Shown here piece by piece: positions 10,081-56,476 of a stretch of DNA of 64,000 nt. Within the stretch, counting starts at the first letter, position 1. Every line of letters starts with the position of its first letter. The notes below the pieces were generated by a model that saw only the letters and a program-made list of their open reading frames with translations, did not search any database and was not told the origin of the DNA. This stretch comes from Macrobrachium rosenbergii. Taxonomy: Eukaryota > Arthropoda > Malacostraca > Decapoda > Palaemonidae. Location: assembly GCF_040412425.1 (NCBI RefSeq), contig NC_089782.1, positions 44,472,322 through 44,536,321 on the forward strand. Direction: 5' to 3'. The position numbers were made by a program, and so were the translations under genes.

Positions 10081-10262
10081 ACTATAACAATCTACCCCAT
10101 TGGGGAGTAGTGGCGTCAGTGCACCTCACAGGGTATACTGTAAGCATTACTAAAGGTTCTTTGTATCATCCCTTCAGCCCCTAGCTGCAAACCCTTTCAC
10201 TAGGTCATTAGGTCCTAGTGTTGGGCCTGTGGCCTAAACTATATTCCATTCCTATAACAAAT
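10081..10262 (+). repeat. Decapod-type interspersed repeat, copy A
   Basis: It carries the successive cores 'agtggcgtcagtgcacct', 'ggcattac.aaaggttctttg', 'cccctagctgcaa' and 'ggcctaaactatattccatt'. The same series recurs at 11235-11747, at 11874-12186 and in reverse at 63481-63752. It is shorter than copy B because the middle part is missing. The class (SINE-like or a retroelement tail) cannot be told. Confidence 0.8.
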
Positions 10263-10727
10263 TACATCTGATGTCCTAACCAATTTTAAAATTTTTCAAG
10301 AATGATATTGTAAGGCTCATCAAGGTTTTGAGTCCACCCCCACACATTTTTTGTGGGCCTTCCGGTAGAAAAATTAAAGATTTTCAGGAGTAAATTTTTA
10401 GTGGCAAAACTTGGTAAGTACTGAAATCCTATGGTATAGTCTGCACTTGCATATTCAAGATATCCCATCCTATAGCTGAGGTACATCCTGTAAACTAATA
10501 CCTTTTAATTTCTAGCATAGCCTAATGTAGTTTACAATTGCCGTTCAATTTCTGAGATTCATCTGAAAAATGCCATTAGGAAAATGGTAGCCCAACTCAA
10601 AACCCGCATACTGTAGTGTTTATTGCTGAAGTTCTACCAACACACTCCATACTTAACATACATGTAACATTCATGCATTACCAGAACTACCATATATTGT
10701 ATGTAACAGGGTTTGCTCATTATTCAA

Positions 10728-11002
10728 GGTCTTCACTGGATGGGTCGATATCGTACTCGCCTAGCACTCTGGGACCGCGTTCGATTCCCCGGCCGGCCAG
10801 TGAAGGATTAGAGGAATTTATTTCTGGTGATAGAAATTCATTTCTCGGTATAATGTGGTTCGGATTCCACAATAAACTGTAGGTCCTGTTGCTAGATAAC
10901 CAATTGGTTCTTAGCCACGTAAAATATGTCTAATCCTTCGGGCCAGCCCTAGGAGAGCTGTTAATCAGCTCAGTGGTCTGGTTAAACTAAGGTATACTTA
11001 AC
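10728..11002 (+). mobile_element. tRNA-derived SINE, full-length with target-site duplication
   Basis: The 5' part resembles a tRNA: a box A-like 'tggatgggtcgat' segment and a box B 'gcgttcgattccc', the internal RNA polymerase III promoter elements. The 3' body ends '...cagtggtctggttaaacta'. Both sides carry the same 16 bp, TTTGCTCATTATTCAA (10712-10727 and 11003-11018), a target-site duplication typical of target-primed reverse transcription. A reverse copy is at 15366-15630 and two degenerate tails lie elsewhere. Confidence 0.88.
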
Positions 11003-11234
11003 TTTGCTCATTATTCAAAGTTTTTGTACAACTTTATGTAAATGAGAGAGCATGAAATTGGTGCAAGTTGTTTTAAGTAGCTGGAAAAAAGCAGCCTATA
11101 AGCAGTGGAGTAAAAATGGCTACACTGCTCTGAATGTAGGCCCTTGAAATTACATAGTGCATTACAGTGATAAAAAAACAGTGATGGAGCAAATGAAATG
11201 GAGGCATTAGAAATTTAGAAAAAAGCTGGGTTAT

Positions 11235-11747
11235 AATACCCCTGAAGTGGGGGTAGTGGCATCATTGCACCTGATGTGGTGCACTGTAGGCATTACTTTA
11301 GGTTCTTTGCAGCATTCCTTCGGCCCCTAGCTGCAACCACTTTCATTCCTGTTACTATACCACCATTCACATTCTCTTTATTCCATCTTGCTATCCACTG
11401 CCTCCTAACAATTTTTCATAGAGCAACTGCAAGGTTTTCCTCCTGTTAAGCCCTGTCCACACCAGCGGCCACTGCCCGACGGGCAAACACTGTTCCCATA
11501 ACTCGTTCCATTATACTGACCGACCGAGTATGGAGCCAGAACGATGCGATTGTCCGGTAACACTGCTTCAGAAGCTAGAGAAAGTATAAACAGCTGGAAG
11601 TGCCCGACGGGCATGCCCGCTAGTGTGGACAGGCCATTACACCTGATCTTTCTACTCTCTATTTCCCTTTCAGCGCTGAATGACCTTGTAGGTCCCAGCG
11701 CTAGGTCTTTGGCCTAAAATTTATGTTCCATTCCATTCTATTTTCCA
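11235..11747 (+). repeat. Decapod-type interspersed repeat, copy B (interrupted by a MITE)
   Basis: This has the same cores as copy A, plus the middle 'gcaactgcaaggttttcctcctgtta' segment and the tail 'ggtcccagcgctaggtctttggcctaaaatt'. It is split at 11449-11636 by a small MITE. Copy D at 63481-63752 gives the uninterrupted sequence at the insertion point. Confidence 0.85.
11449..11636. mobile_element. 188-bp PIF/Harbinger-like MITE with TTA target duplication
   Basis: The ends are inverted copies: CCCTGTCCACAC near the left end and GTGTGGACAGG near the right, with inner arms also inverted around 'tgcccgacgggca'. TTA is present on both sides (11446-11448 and 11637-11639), while the empty site in the repeat copy at 63564-63566 has a single TTA (TAA on the plus strand). 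A 3-bp TWA duplication is the signature of PIF/Harbinger transposases. No frame is present, so it depends on an element elsewhere. Confidence 0.8.
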
Positions 11748-11873
11748 CAATTTTCTTTTTGATAACTTTATGACAAATTTCATGCTGCAATTCCTCCCTC
11801 ACTAGGTTTCTGTAAACCTCTTAAACTGTCATTCATTATAGAAAAACACTGAAAATACATACACAATTATTGT

Positions 11874-12186
11874 CCCCACAGCGGGTTAGTGTTGTCAGTG
11901 CACCTCGTGTGGTGCACTGCAGGCATATCTAAAGGTGGCTTGCAGTGACACTTGACCCTTAGTTACACCCACTTTTAAGCCTTTTATTTTACCTCCATTC
12001 CTGTTTCTTCGGTCTTGCTGTCCAACCTGTCTTGTCACTGCTTAGTGCAACTGTGGGTTTTTTTCAGAGTTCCACCTTTGGATCCTCCATTGCATTTATT
12101 TTCTGGGTCTCTCTATCTAGCTGTCTGACCGCTCCAACTCTCTTCACTGCTGGGTGCTGCAGTGGCTTGACACCATAAATTTCCTA
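11874..12186 (+). repeat. Decapod-type interspersed repeat, copy C
   Basis: The 'gtcagtgcacctcgtgtggtgc', 'ggcatatctaaaggt' and 'gtgcaactgtgggttttt' landmarks are in the same order as in copy B, but more diverged. The end 'cttgacaccataaatttccta' replaces the usual 'ggcctaaaattt' tail. Confidence 0.75.
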
Positions 12187-12278
12187 GGAAATCAAATCAG
12201 ATCAACATATATTGCATCAAATGTGATAAAAATGTTGCTGAAAGAGGACCAGCAGTTCTAGTGCATCAAATTAAGGAG

Positions 12279-46055
<33,777 letters not shown>

Positions 46056-48290
46056 TCATAATTGAGGTGTTTATTTTTCAGCTGAGATTGATGAAGTTCA
46101 TTTAAAGATGTATTCTTTTTGACATCGTATTGTTTTAAAATGTCTTATGGCAAACATTCATGTCATACTGAATCATAATTTGAGTTTGTATATTCTCTAC
46201 TTTAAATCATTTAGTTTGCAAGTTATCCTTTACCAAATTGGTGTTTTTTCAATTGATGATTAACAGAGGTTAAAGTCTCAGTTTATACTAAAGGATAATG
46301 TAAGCAAAATCAGAGAATGAACACTGGATTATGCAGATCAAAGGGAAATTACCATTTTTTTAGGCCAGTCCTGTGCAAATTGAAGATATCATTTCAGAGG
46401 TCTGGTTAAACTATCTAATGATAACATTTGTTATGTACATTGTAAATCCAGTCCTATCCCTGTACTGTATAAATATCTTCATGGGAAAGATCCTGATGTT
46501 TACTGAGGTCATTTTACATCTGTAAATTACTTAGGTAATGATGATTTTTATGGTAGTATTCAAAACCGTTAATAATGCAAATTTTTATGGAACAGATAAT
46601 CAGAGTTAATTCATTTACTGGAAATGAAAAATGATTTAACATAAGTAAATTCTCTAACTTGAAATAAACAGCCAGTTGTGGTATTTCAATACATTGAAAT
46701 CAAGATGCAAATGGTGAAATTGATAAATTAACTTTAGCATAATGCTTATGTAATGTTGCTCAACCACTGAAGGACTGTGAATGCACAGGCTTTGTTAACT
46801 TTTTAAGGGAAAGCCTTTATTCATCAATTAAATTATAGTTATGAAAAGGATAACTGACATTGCTTATTGTTTTAATGAAATGTTAAGCATGGAAAGATAA
46901 AGTTGTATTTGGTGAGGCTTTTCCAGTGTTGTACTACATGATTTACAGTACTATACGTATGTCATTAAGTATAAACTATTCAGTATTACTCATTGATTTT
47001 GGAGTGGTTTTCAAATGGCCGTAATGTCAAACAATAGAAAAATTTAAACTGAGACTTTTATATGACTGCATCATAAACATATTTTTTCATAATTTTTTTT
47101 TATTTAAAGCTTCTTTAACAAACATTTAGGTGCAGTGTACTAAGTAAAGACTTTGGAGCCACAATGAAAAAGTTACCAAGAATATTCATTATTTTATTTT
47201 GTCTTATATTTTGAGTACAAGGCCAGGGGACCAAGTTGGCATTTTTCTTAACACTTCTCATTATTGAAAGTTGGCAAAATTCTTAATTTGGCTTTTTATC
47301 ACGATGCCTGTTGTTCATTATTATTTCATTGACAAGGTCCATAATTTTGGCTTGGAGATTAAGACATAAATTACTTGGTAGTAGTACCTCGTGAGTCACA
47401 TATCCCCTTTTTAGAATGGTTAAGTCAAGTGATATATGTCTTACTAGTAAATGTACTGCATACGGTATAATTATATCCTGATAATATCATATCATGGAAC
47501 TTCTGGGTATTGTTGCTTCCCTCTGTGTTGTAATTCCCAGTTACAGATGTTTTTTTCTTGTGTAGCTCATGTAAGAGAACAAAATGGGAACAATTAAGAG
47601 CTACAGTTGACTTACGTTTGTGTTTTGTTTGTTTGGTGTTCTGTTGTGGTTGCCCTATTGAGTTGCCATGACTTCATTCTGAAAATAACTTGTGTAACCA
47701 AGTTTTTTCCAGTTTTTGTTATCTCTAAATTCTGCATTGTTTCTGTCAAACTTCAGTTTAGAGTGCACAGAATTAGTTTGAAGGTTTTTGACAAAATTTA
47801 AAACATTTTTTGTAGGGGTTTATCTTTAGTGTACTGTTAAAAATAGGAGTTAAAATTTTAGGCATGTTTAAAATTTATAGACTTTTGTAACTGTAAACTT
47901 AATTTAACCTCTGTAATTTCAAGTAGAATATTTTGAAGTAAGCACTAATGATTATAATTAAGATTGGATTAGTACTCTGAATTTGTTGTTTCTGTCTTGA
48001 AGGAAATATTAGTGTCACATTTCCAGAATCTAGTCACTTTTATTTTATGTATAAACTGGCTTTAAGACATTATATACATGACAGTAGTGTCATTTGACTG
48101 GTTAAAAGTATTATTAATTTTGTTTCAAGTCTGTATTAATTAAAATGGCAATGTACAGTATATTAGCCATATTTTGCTAATGCTTTTATATATGAATATG
48201 TTGTATACTTTATTGTTTTGTTTGACAAGTAGTAAGCGAGATTTAGTCAAGTTTAATAAAGTGTAAAATAAAGGTGTGCCAAAAGTAAGT
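46056..48290 (+). other. MBOAT7 3' untranslated region with tandem polyadenylation signals
   Basis: AT-rich sequence without coding frames follows the stop. Two AATAAA hexamers 12 bases apart (48255-48260 and 48267-48272) are the likeliest end. An earlier AATAAA near 46663 may give a shorter form. A degenerate SINE tail lies at about 46360-46415. Confidence 0.5.
46360..46415 (+). repeat. Degenerate SINE 3' tail in the MBOAT7 3' UTR
   Basis: 'ttaggccagtcctgtgcaaa' and 'cagaggtctggttaaactat' match the tail of the SINE at 10728-11002 in order and spacing. Confidence 0.5.
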
Positions 48291-50860
48291 GTAATATTGT
48301 AAGCATATGTGGACGACTTATTTTTGTAGGTTGTATTTGCATGCAGTGTGAGAACTAGCTAATGTACAGGTAAATATAGTAGTGTTCATTAAAAAGTATT
48401 AACAATGTATTAGAAACTTGGTGTTCTGGGTACTGTCATTAATAGTTACATTGTGATTTTGAGTTTGCATATATTTTTGTCTTTTTTTATTTATGGTAAA
48501 TCTCACGATATAATGTTCTGGACTAAAATGTACTTTCTGGGCAGGAGTTCAAATCTTGGTGTCTTTATAACAAACCAGTGTTGGACTAAAAAAAAAACTT
48601 GTGATGATTTTCATTTCATACATGGCTAAGGGATAGTATTTTTGTAATACTGTTTGTAATAATGTGAGGTGATGTAGTTTTATGTCTATTTATTTTTGGC
48701 TTTTTATTTTGGCACAATTGAGAATAATCATACTGTTGGGTCTCAGACTCTAAAGCATTAATGTTGGTTATAGGCAATTTCTTTTTAGTTGCTGTTACTC
48801 AAGCAGACCAATTAATAAAGTATGTGAATAACATTTTAGAAACACATTGAATCAAAATTAATTAAATATTTAGAAATATGATTAAGTGAAATTAATCTTA
48901 TATTCAGTATTACAAGGGTTGTAAGATTAAGGCCCTTAATTAAATCATATGTTTAAACTGAAACCTTGAAAAGTTGTCATTACATAATTTTTAAAATTGA
49001 GATTATTTTATGTAACAAAAGGTTTTAACAGGTTTAGTCAATAGCTTTTTCCCAGTTAAATATGAATGGTGTGAAACTATTATTACCCATTAAGTTTGAG
49101 ATTTGAATTGTGTGATTTATGTACATTGCACAATTTTGTAATGAATGTGTTAGTTTCTTGCTGCCAATGAATTCTAAGGCACAATTTTGTGACGAATGTG
49201 GTAGTTTTTTGCTGCCAGTGAATTCTAAGGTTATTATTAATTAAGGGATGGGGAAACAGACTAATTTTACAAACTAATTTATATGATGTGATTGCCTTTA
49301 TCCTGTTCCTTTGTTTACTAAAATCTCCCAAGGATATCTTTTTGCAAAAGAGGGGTTTGGTTATTATTGTTTCATAACTGCAAGATCATAAATTAAGGGG
49401 ATTTGAATAAAAATGATTGTGTAAATATATCTGTAAACAGTAATGCACATCCTTTATAAGAGGGTGTTTTTATGTAAATATTATTGTTTGTGTGGATACT
49501 GAGAAATAAAAAGGTATTACATCTCAGTATAAGGGCCACAAAATGTTCTGTAAATTTTATAACATAGTAAATATGACTCATTGTTGAGGTAAGTGCTTTA
49601 AATATGCTGTTACAGTACATACTTTCAAAGAACTGTCATCATAAAAGGGGAAAACTACAGTATGGAAACAAAATTGAAAAATCTTGATATTCAGTTGAAA
49701 TTCATAGTTTTCTATAAGTACTAGAGCATCAGTTTTAATGAGGTACCTATGATTAGCCATTTTGGGAATTCTTATAGAACTGTTTTGGAATGTAAATTAA
49801 TAGTCACCAGAAAACCAGTGTATCGGATCATCTTTTAGATTAGAAAATATGTATTGTATAGTAATTTTGTAGCCATACAAACTACAAGTACGCATAATAT
49901 GATTGAACACAGTTGTACATGTAGTAGTTTACCCCCTATTGATTCTTCCAACTTGTTTATTAGCTGAACGTTTTAAAAGTACTTAACCCTTCATTTATTT
50001 TTATACCAAACTATCGACAGTAGTGTCAGTAATAATGTTGAATTTTATCACTTTATATTATACACTAATAATTCTAAAAATAGATGGTCTTGTGGTTGAA
50101 ATTTCTCTAGGATGTGTGTACACAATCCGACATGTCTGGCTGACAAAGTTGATCATAATCCCCACACAGAGGGTGGCTGGTATATAGGTGAAATATTAGT
50201 CATTCACAGCAAACAAGCTTGGTTTTGTTGTTAGCAAAATTTGCCCCCCAGATAGTTGTACTATATGAACATGACTTCACAGATCTGGTAACACTGCAAA
50301 AATGACTTGCCTATGATGTCAGAAGAGTTTCTGTCGGACATTGTCAGACCACGTAGATGCACCCTTATAGATATTTATATAAGCTCAAATCTTGGAGTTA
50401 TGCCGAGTTAACACCTCAGTCAGAATTAACATTTTTGGAAATATCTTCCAAGCATTAAATGGTAATAGGTCTTCACTTCTACATGTTGGCATGCTATACC
50501 AAGATTTGAGAGTAAGCTAATATGGGAAATAAAAATGTTTATACACAACTGTGCTTTAAGTAACCATATTTACTGTTTGATACATCCTGTCATTTATACT
50601 AAAGTTTGGAGGCACTTTTACTGGGTGTTTGTACCAACTATGATTTCGATTGAGAGGACTAGCCAGAGATCGGGTGGAATAAATGTAACCTTAGTAAAGT
50701 CACATTTGCAGTGGAGTGAAAGCTAGCTATCAAAGCATATTATAAAACTAGGGAAGTTCCAGTAATGCTCCTGGTGTTACATAAGGAACTAATAAAAGAC
50801 TTATTCTGAGTAAATTATGTATATTTTATGTACATAAAGAATTGGAATATATTTTCCCAT
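48291..50860. other. Intergenic gap between the convergent MBOAT7 and NDUFS4 genes
   Basis: No gene is recognised. It includes a 51-bp direct tandem duplication (49128-49178 and 49179-49229) and an isolated TCTGGTAACACTG motif at 50284-50296, which resembles the motifs upstream of NDUFS4 in opposite orientation. Confidence 0.6.
49128..49229. repeat. Tandem duplication, 51 bp twice
   Basis: Units beginning 'gcacaattttgt.a.gaatgtg' and ending 'tgaattctaag' are immediately adjacent, with about five differences. Confidence 0.85.
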
Positions 50861-50863
50861 GCA

Positions 50864-50869
50864 TTTAAT
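50864..50869 (-). other. Possible NDUFS4 polyadenylation signal (ATTAAA)
   Basis: ATTAAA on the minus strand, about 195 bases beyond the NDUFS4 stop. No AATAAA was found closer on that strand. This is a weak call. Confidence 0.3.
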
Positions 50870-51060
50870 ATTTCTTTACATTAAATAACCCAAAGAGCTC
50901 AGTACCACTTTTTTAATACAAGTATAGTGTGCTGAGCATAATTCCAACAACATAAATATGACCTTTAGAGAAAACTTTGGAAAATAAAAAAAAATGTCAT
51001 CCTAAATTTGCAAATACCTTAATGAAAATAAAAATTCACGCTAAGATTCCCAGAATAAAA

Positions 51061-51213
51061 CTATTTTGTAGATCGTCTAGTTCTCTTATTCCAAGAGAAA
51101 TTGGCCCCATAACTTTTTGCTCTAGGTGGCTTAACAGGTGGGTCTTCTGTTTCCCAAAACCACCCATTTTTCTCACAAAATGCAATGGCCTCCTCTCTTG
51201 TGGCAAAATTAAT
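51061..51213 (-). CDS. NDUFS4: NDUFS4 coding exon 5 (terminal)
   Basis: It encodes residues 139-188, from [18 protein letters not shown] to RTRRSTK and TAG at 51063-51061. The acceptor is TTTTTTTCCAG on the minus strand. The C-terminal [14 protein letters not shown] block is nearly invariant in animals. Confidence 0.95.
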   Translation of the reverse strand: MNFATREEAIAFCEKNGWFWETEDPPVKPPRAKSYGANFSWNKRTRRSTK

Positions 51214-54200
51214 CTGGAAAAAAATTTTAAAAAATTTTTAGTGTAAACCCATTACTTATGCCATTTTGTGATACATGAAATTCCAGAAACTTAGTCCCTG
51301 TTCAGAATTAAAACACGATGTCAGTCATTCAGCAGCCCTCCACATGTCTATAAAGATCCCGATGTCAGTCATTCAGCAGCCCTCCACATGTCTATAAAGA
51401 TCCCGATGTCAGTCATTCAGCAGCCCTCCACATGTCTATAAAGATCCCAAAGTTTCAAGTTACCTTTTATTTCCCATTGCCACGAACGTTCTTGACCAGA
51501 GGCACCACTACATGTAGAGGAAGGTGTAAAAGAGTACCTTTCCTGCTCTGAATTCCTCAATCCCAAGATTGACTATCAAGTAACTGTCACCATACAAACA
51601 TATCAATAAAATTAATTAATTTCACATGAAATTTCTTTTTAAAACTACTAACCTCAACATTGGACAGGGGATCAGCTGTAGATGCCCATCCCATTAAGGG
51701 ATTCTCCCAGCGTTCACGTGCCTCAAATGTTATCTTCCACCTAAGTAAATAATTGATATTATGTTCCATTCAAAAACATTATCACATTATATTCACTATA
51801 TATATATATATCTAAAGTACCTGTACTTACACAACTTTCAAAAGGCATATTCTTACTGTAAAACATAAACAAAAATTATTTTATCAAAATCCCATTACTT
51901 TTAACAATGCCTATTCATATGTTGCAAGTGATCCTCACACATAACAATCCACTTTTAAAGGAATAGGATACTGGTGCAGATGGCTCAGGTAGGCAAACAA
52001 ATGTCTATGGTCCTTTCTATATTTTGTAGTTAACTGAATCATTCTTAGTGTAGTCTGATCCAGCTGAGAAAGAGCCAAAGATAAATGGCCTCAAGAGGTA
52101 CAGGGATTCAAGACTTGGAATGGAACTGTTTAAAAAGTGAGGGAACGTAAAGAAGGGTAAAAGACTTAAGTAACTGGCACATTCTTTCACTTCTCATTGC
52201 TCATCTTGCCTTCACTCCTAAATTGTGATTCAAGTTATTCATGATTAACTGATGTATTAGGAACAATCAATAGCTTTGCATGCTATATATAATCTTCTTC
52301 ATCATGATAACCCATTCATAATGGCTGATGCCCTTCACCCTTCACTCGCACTCTCAAGGTTAGCATGGAAGAATGATGGCTTGGAGGACTATGGCAGGTG
52401 GTCTGGGTATGCACATTGGGGTTCTAACAAGTTTATGTGACTGGATATCTATTTGCAATGGGTTAGTAAGATTTTATTTCATACTTTATACTAAAGCTGC
52501 TTGTAAAAGGCAGACAAAGTAAATTTCAAGGTTAGTCTATAATTTTTGGGTAGTTAAGAATCTTTACTGAATTTCAGTTTCTGCATCCCATTGGACCTAC
52601 TTGATGGATTACTGTTTGGTGACTTTAATGGGAAAAATGCAATGCTAACGAGTTCATTAACAACAAAACAATAAATCAGAAATGACAAAAAGTATGGTGT
52701 GAACTTTGCATAGAACACTTCCTAAGAAATTAATAAACACCTCACAAATAATTATTAATAAAACCTGGAATTTTTTAAACATCTTAATTAGTTAGAAAAA
52801 ATTACTGGTTGGTAACTAGAGTACTAAACCTTAATTCTATGGGTTCTTGCTAGTATTACAAAAACTTACATTTCAAATAGTAAAATGGAGCATAAAATAA
52901 GACTGTTACTGAACAAATTATAAATCACACGGCAAAAAAGCAAAAGAAAGTACATACAGAAACTCATGAAACTGCTGTTCACAAAACTAAGAGGGATTTC
53001 AGTAAAAACCGTAGAGTGATTATGTTATCAGCAGCACATGGGGAAAAATTAAAATAAAGGAATGAGTGTACAAAAAAACAAGATCAGGTAAAGTGTTAAT
53101 CCTGAAAAGTTTCAAGTCTGGCAATCCCTGGAGCTGTTAACCAGTTGCCACGCACCAAATGATTCAGTTAACCACTACTCTACTAGAGACACTTGACCAT
53201 CATCTTTTTCTTCTGCAAACTACGACTCGTATTCACACGATGCATAAGCTACATTAAAGTAATGGGTTTCTGACGAAAAATATTCTGAAAGCATGGAAAT
53301 TATAGTGCTACCATAAAAGACATTAACATTCCATGTAAAATCACTGGCACTGAAACTAGAATACTTGATAAAAACAAGCAACTTAGAAACACAGTAACAC
53401 TAACAGGCAAAAGTATTTAGGGTTACACTTGCCTGTGAAGACTGTTGGTTCCTGACTGCATAGAATTTTTCGTAGGCTTCTTAATAAGAACACGTCGTGT
53501 CTTTACATGTTCTTCTGGCACACCAGTAACTGGTGTAATATCAAGCTGAAAAAGATACAATTTTGATCATTACAATGTATACAGCTAACACAGTGTTACA
53601 TCAGAAAAAAATTACAACCTTAAAGCCAATGGAATTGTATTTTGGCATCCTCATTTTTCTCAAATATTCAATTGCTGTAAATATTTTTGGAAAATTCACA
53701 GATTTTTAAATCACATGATTAAAAGACCAATCATATGTAAGTTTTGTATAATGAAAAGTTTTGCTATTACATGCTACAATTACAAACTAAAATTGCATGG
53801 CAAGAAAGGGGATATTCAAGTATAATTAACTTTTAGCATATTACAGAACCTCTGCTAAAATTAGGCCATATCAGGCACCAGTTCCATGACTCCTTTGATA
53901 ATCAGAATTAAGGAATGGAATACTGTATAAAATTTAGACAAAATGCCTATGAGGTCATTTTGTCACTAAAGTTGGATAAATTGTTAAAAGCCTTAACACC
54001 ATACCCTCCCATGTAGACTATGACCATCTAAAACTGGACTTCGTACTATACTTGAAACTGGGGAGTTGGAACAAAGGTTAAAAAATTAGGCCAATGATGA
54101 TCAAACAAGGTCAATCTGGTGTTAAGTAAATAGTAACTTTATTACTTACATACAATACAAAACTGTAAACTGCTCTTTGACAAAAAGCTCAAAACTGCTG

Positions 54201-54488
54201 GTACAAGCTAAGCAAGAACAACAAAGGCTAATACAGGTCACTGCAAAAGTTATGGTGTCATTCTCATATGTAATTAATGAACATTGCAATATTGTACTAT
54301 AATTGGAGGTCATATCTTTTGAACACCTTTCCTTCTGCCCTGGATTACGGTCTTAGGGAATATTATGTAATTCAGTCTGCACATCAAGCAAACAGAGAAC
54401 TACAGTTCATGGGATTTATGCAATGATTATAACACTGAACAATCTCACACACACTAACATCTAACATCATATGAATAGGGTTCATTGT

Positions 54489-54546
<58 letters not shown>

Positions 54547-54573
54547 TTAATAATAATGATAATAATATCAATG

Positions 54574-54609
<36 letters not shown>

Positions 54610-56171
54610 GCTGGCACTCATACACAACCTTGTTATGCAACTGGTCATTTTAACCTGTCTGAATATGGTCATCTAGGTGTCAAACTCATGTGCTATTTTT
54701 ATCCTTATGCTGCAAATCTTTGTCCTTTGTTCACCTCCTGAACCTGACCTCGTATCTTAACTGATCATCACCTAATGATCATCTTGTTAGAACAGTGTCA
54801 CACTAATTACCTGACTTGTCTCTTCTAAGAGTTGGTAATGCTAGAAACGCCATCTGTCAGTTACTGTAATGCTCCTCCTCCATCTCAAAGTACTGGAATT
54901 AAACTTTTAGTGTCCCTGATCCTACACCTACTCCCATCATTGGCCTAGGAGACCTGGGGAGTTATAAATACCATGCAACTTATAAACAATCCTATCATCC
55001 ACTCATCAAATTGCTGCATGACAGTCCTTCCACTGATTTCCAAAGCCAATGACTCATGTAATTAAGAACTTGTTTCATCATCACATGTTGCCTCAGTAAA
55101 GGTCATCATTCCAACTGTCCACCAGACCTGTGACAATTCAGCAAGCAAGACTACAACCAGCCATAACTTCATGACCACCCGGATCACATTCTGTTGCATG
55201 ACTACCATTTCCCTAGTTTTAATTATCAAACAACTTTGCATTATGAGAAAGAGATATGGTGTCAGCAAACACTACTCTTCAATCTTGTCCACAACTAACT
55301 CACCATACACATTTCATGACAATCTAAAATTGTCCACATCAATATTATTAGTATTGACAAAAACACCAAACCCTATCGATTTCTTTCTACTTAAAAAACA
55401 TGCAACAATTCATGATTATTATAATAAAAATCTGTCAGTAAATGACTGAAATTAAACAAGCAATGAACTTATCAACACTATGAATAACAATACATAATGG
55501 ACAAAGCAAATACTTCTTCTTTTAACATGCTTGTTTTTCCCATTTGTATGGGGTATGCACGATGCCTTCTTTTGAAGGACTTTGATTTGGCTTTGGGGTA
55601 GACTGTAGTCTCAATCGGCTGCCCTGCCGGTCATCGCTTGGACTAAGGATATACAGTACTACATAAAAACAACAAAGAAATTGCCCAAAAATATTTCACT
55701 ACCATAACACTTGAATTATCAGTGCAATATGCTCAAGTTACCTCTAGAAGGCATTAAGAAACAAGAATGTTGTATGAACAATTGAAAAATTCACATACAG
55801 ACAGTGCTACCCCACTTTTTCATGCTTCACTTATCCATGCTTCATTTCGTCGCAGATTTTTGTGCTTATCCATGCTTCATTTTGCAGCAGATTTTTGTGG
55901 AATGTTATCTTTCACTTTTCCGTGAGAACTTTCACCAATTCGCTGGTTTTTTCTATGGACTGTATCTCCAAAATTATCACTAATTCACTTTTTTTTCGTA
56001 GAGCAACACTACTTATTCACTAATTACTGTATTTTTTCAAATTATGTTTGTGACTAAATACTAATTTTTATGATAAAAATGATTTACAGTGCACTTATTA
56101 TGATTTACAGTGTATTTGTTAAGTTCATTCCAGGTCGGGCCCCAGACTGATCATAACAGGTGTACGATTTG

Positions 56172-56204
<33 letters not shown>

Positions 56205-56439
56205 AAGGGTACTGTAAGACATATTTGAAAATGATATTGAAGTGTTTTTGGATGATAGAACATATTGTACAATATTTAAAATATATTTGCTAATTATTTT
56301 AATTTAATTTTCCAGTAAAAGCAGACTGGAAAATAAAATTAAAATAATTAGCAAAAATTTTAAATATTGTACAATATGCTCTATCATCCAAAAACACACT
56401 TTACAGTAATACAATTTCAAATACATCTTACATTACCCT

Positions 56440-56476
<37 letters not shown>

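Noticed and set aside
10740..10810. Possible tRNA gene
   Set aside because: Box A and box B are present, but no closed acceptor stem or anticodon arm could be drawn, and the sequence continues into a repeated SINE body with target duplications.
53429..53432. Alternative GT donor four bases beyond NDUFS4 exon 3
   Set aside because: Using GTGTAA would change phase and put a stop early in exon 4, so the GC donor is the only workable choice.
54384..54653. Poly-Asn and poly-Ile frames
   Set aside because: They are products of the (AAT)n microsatellite.
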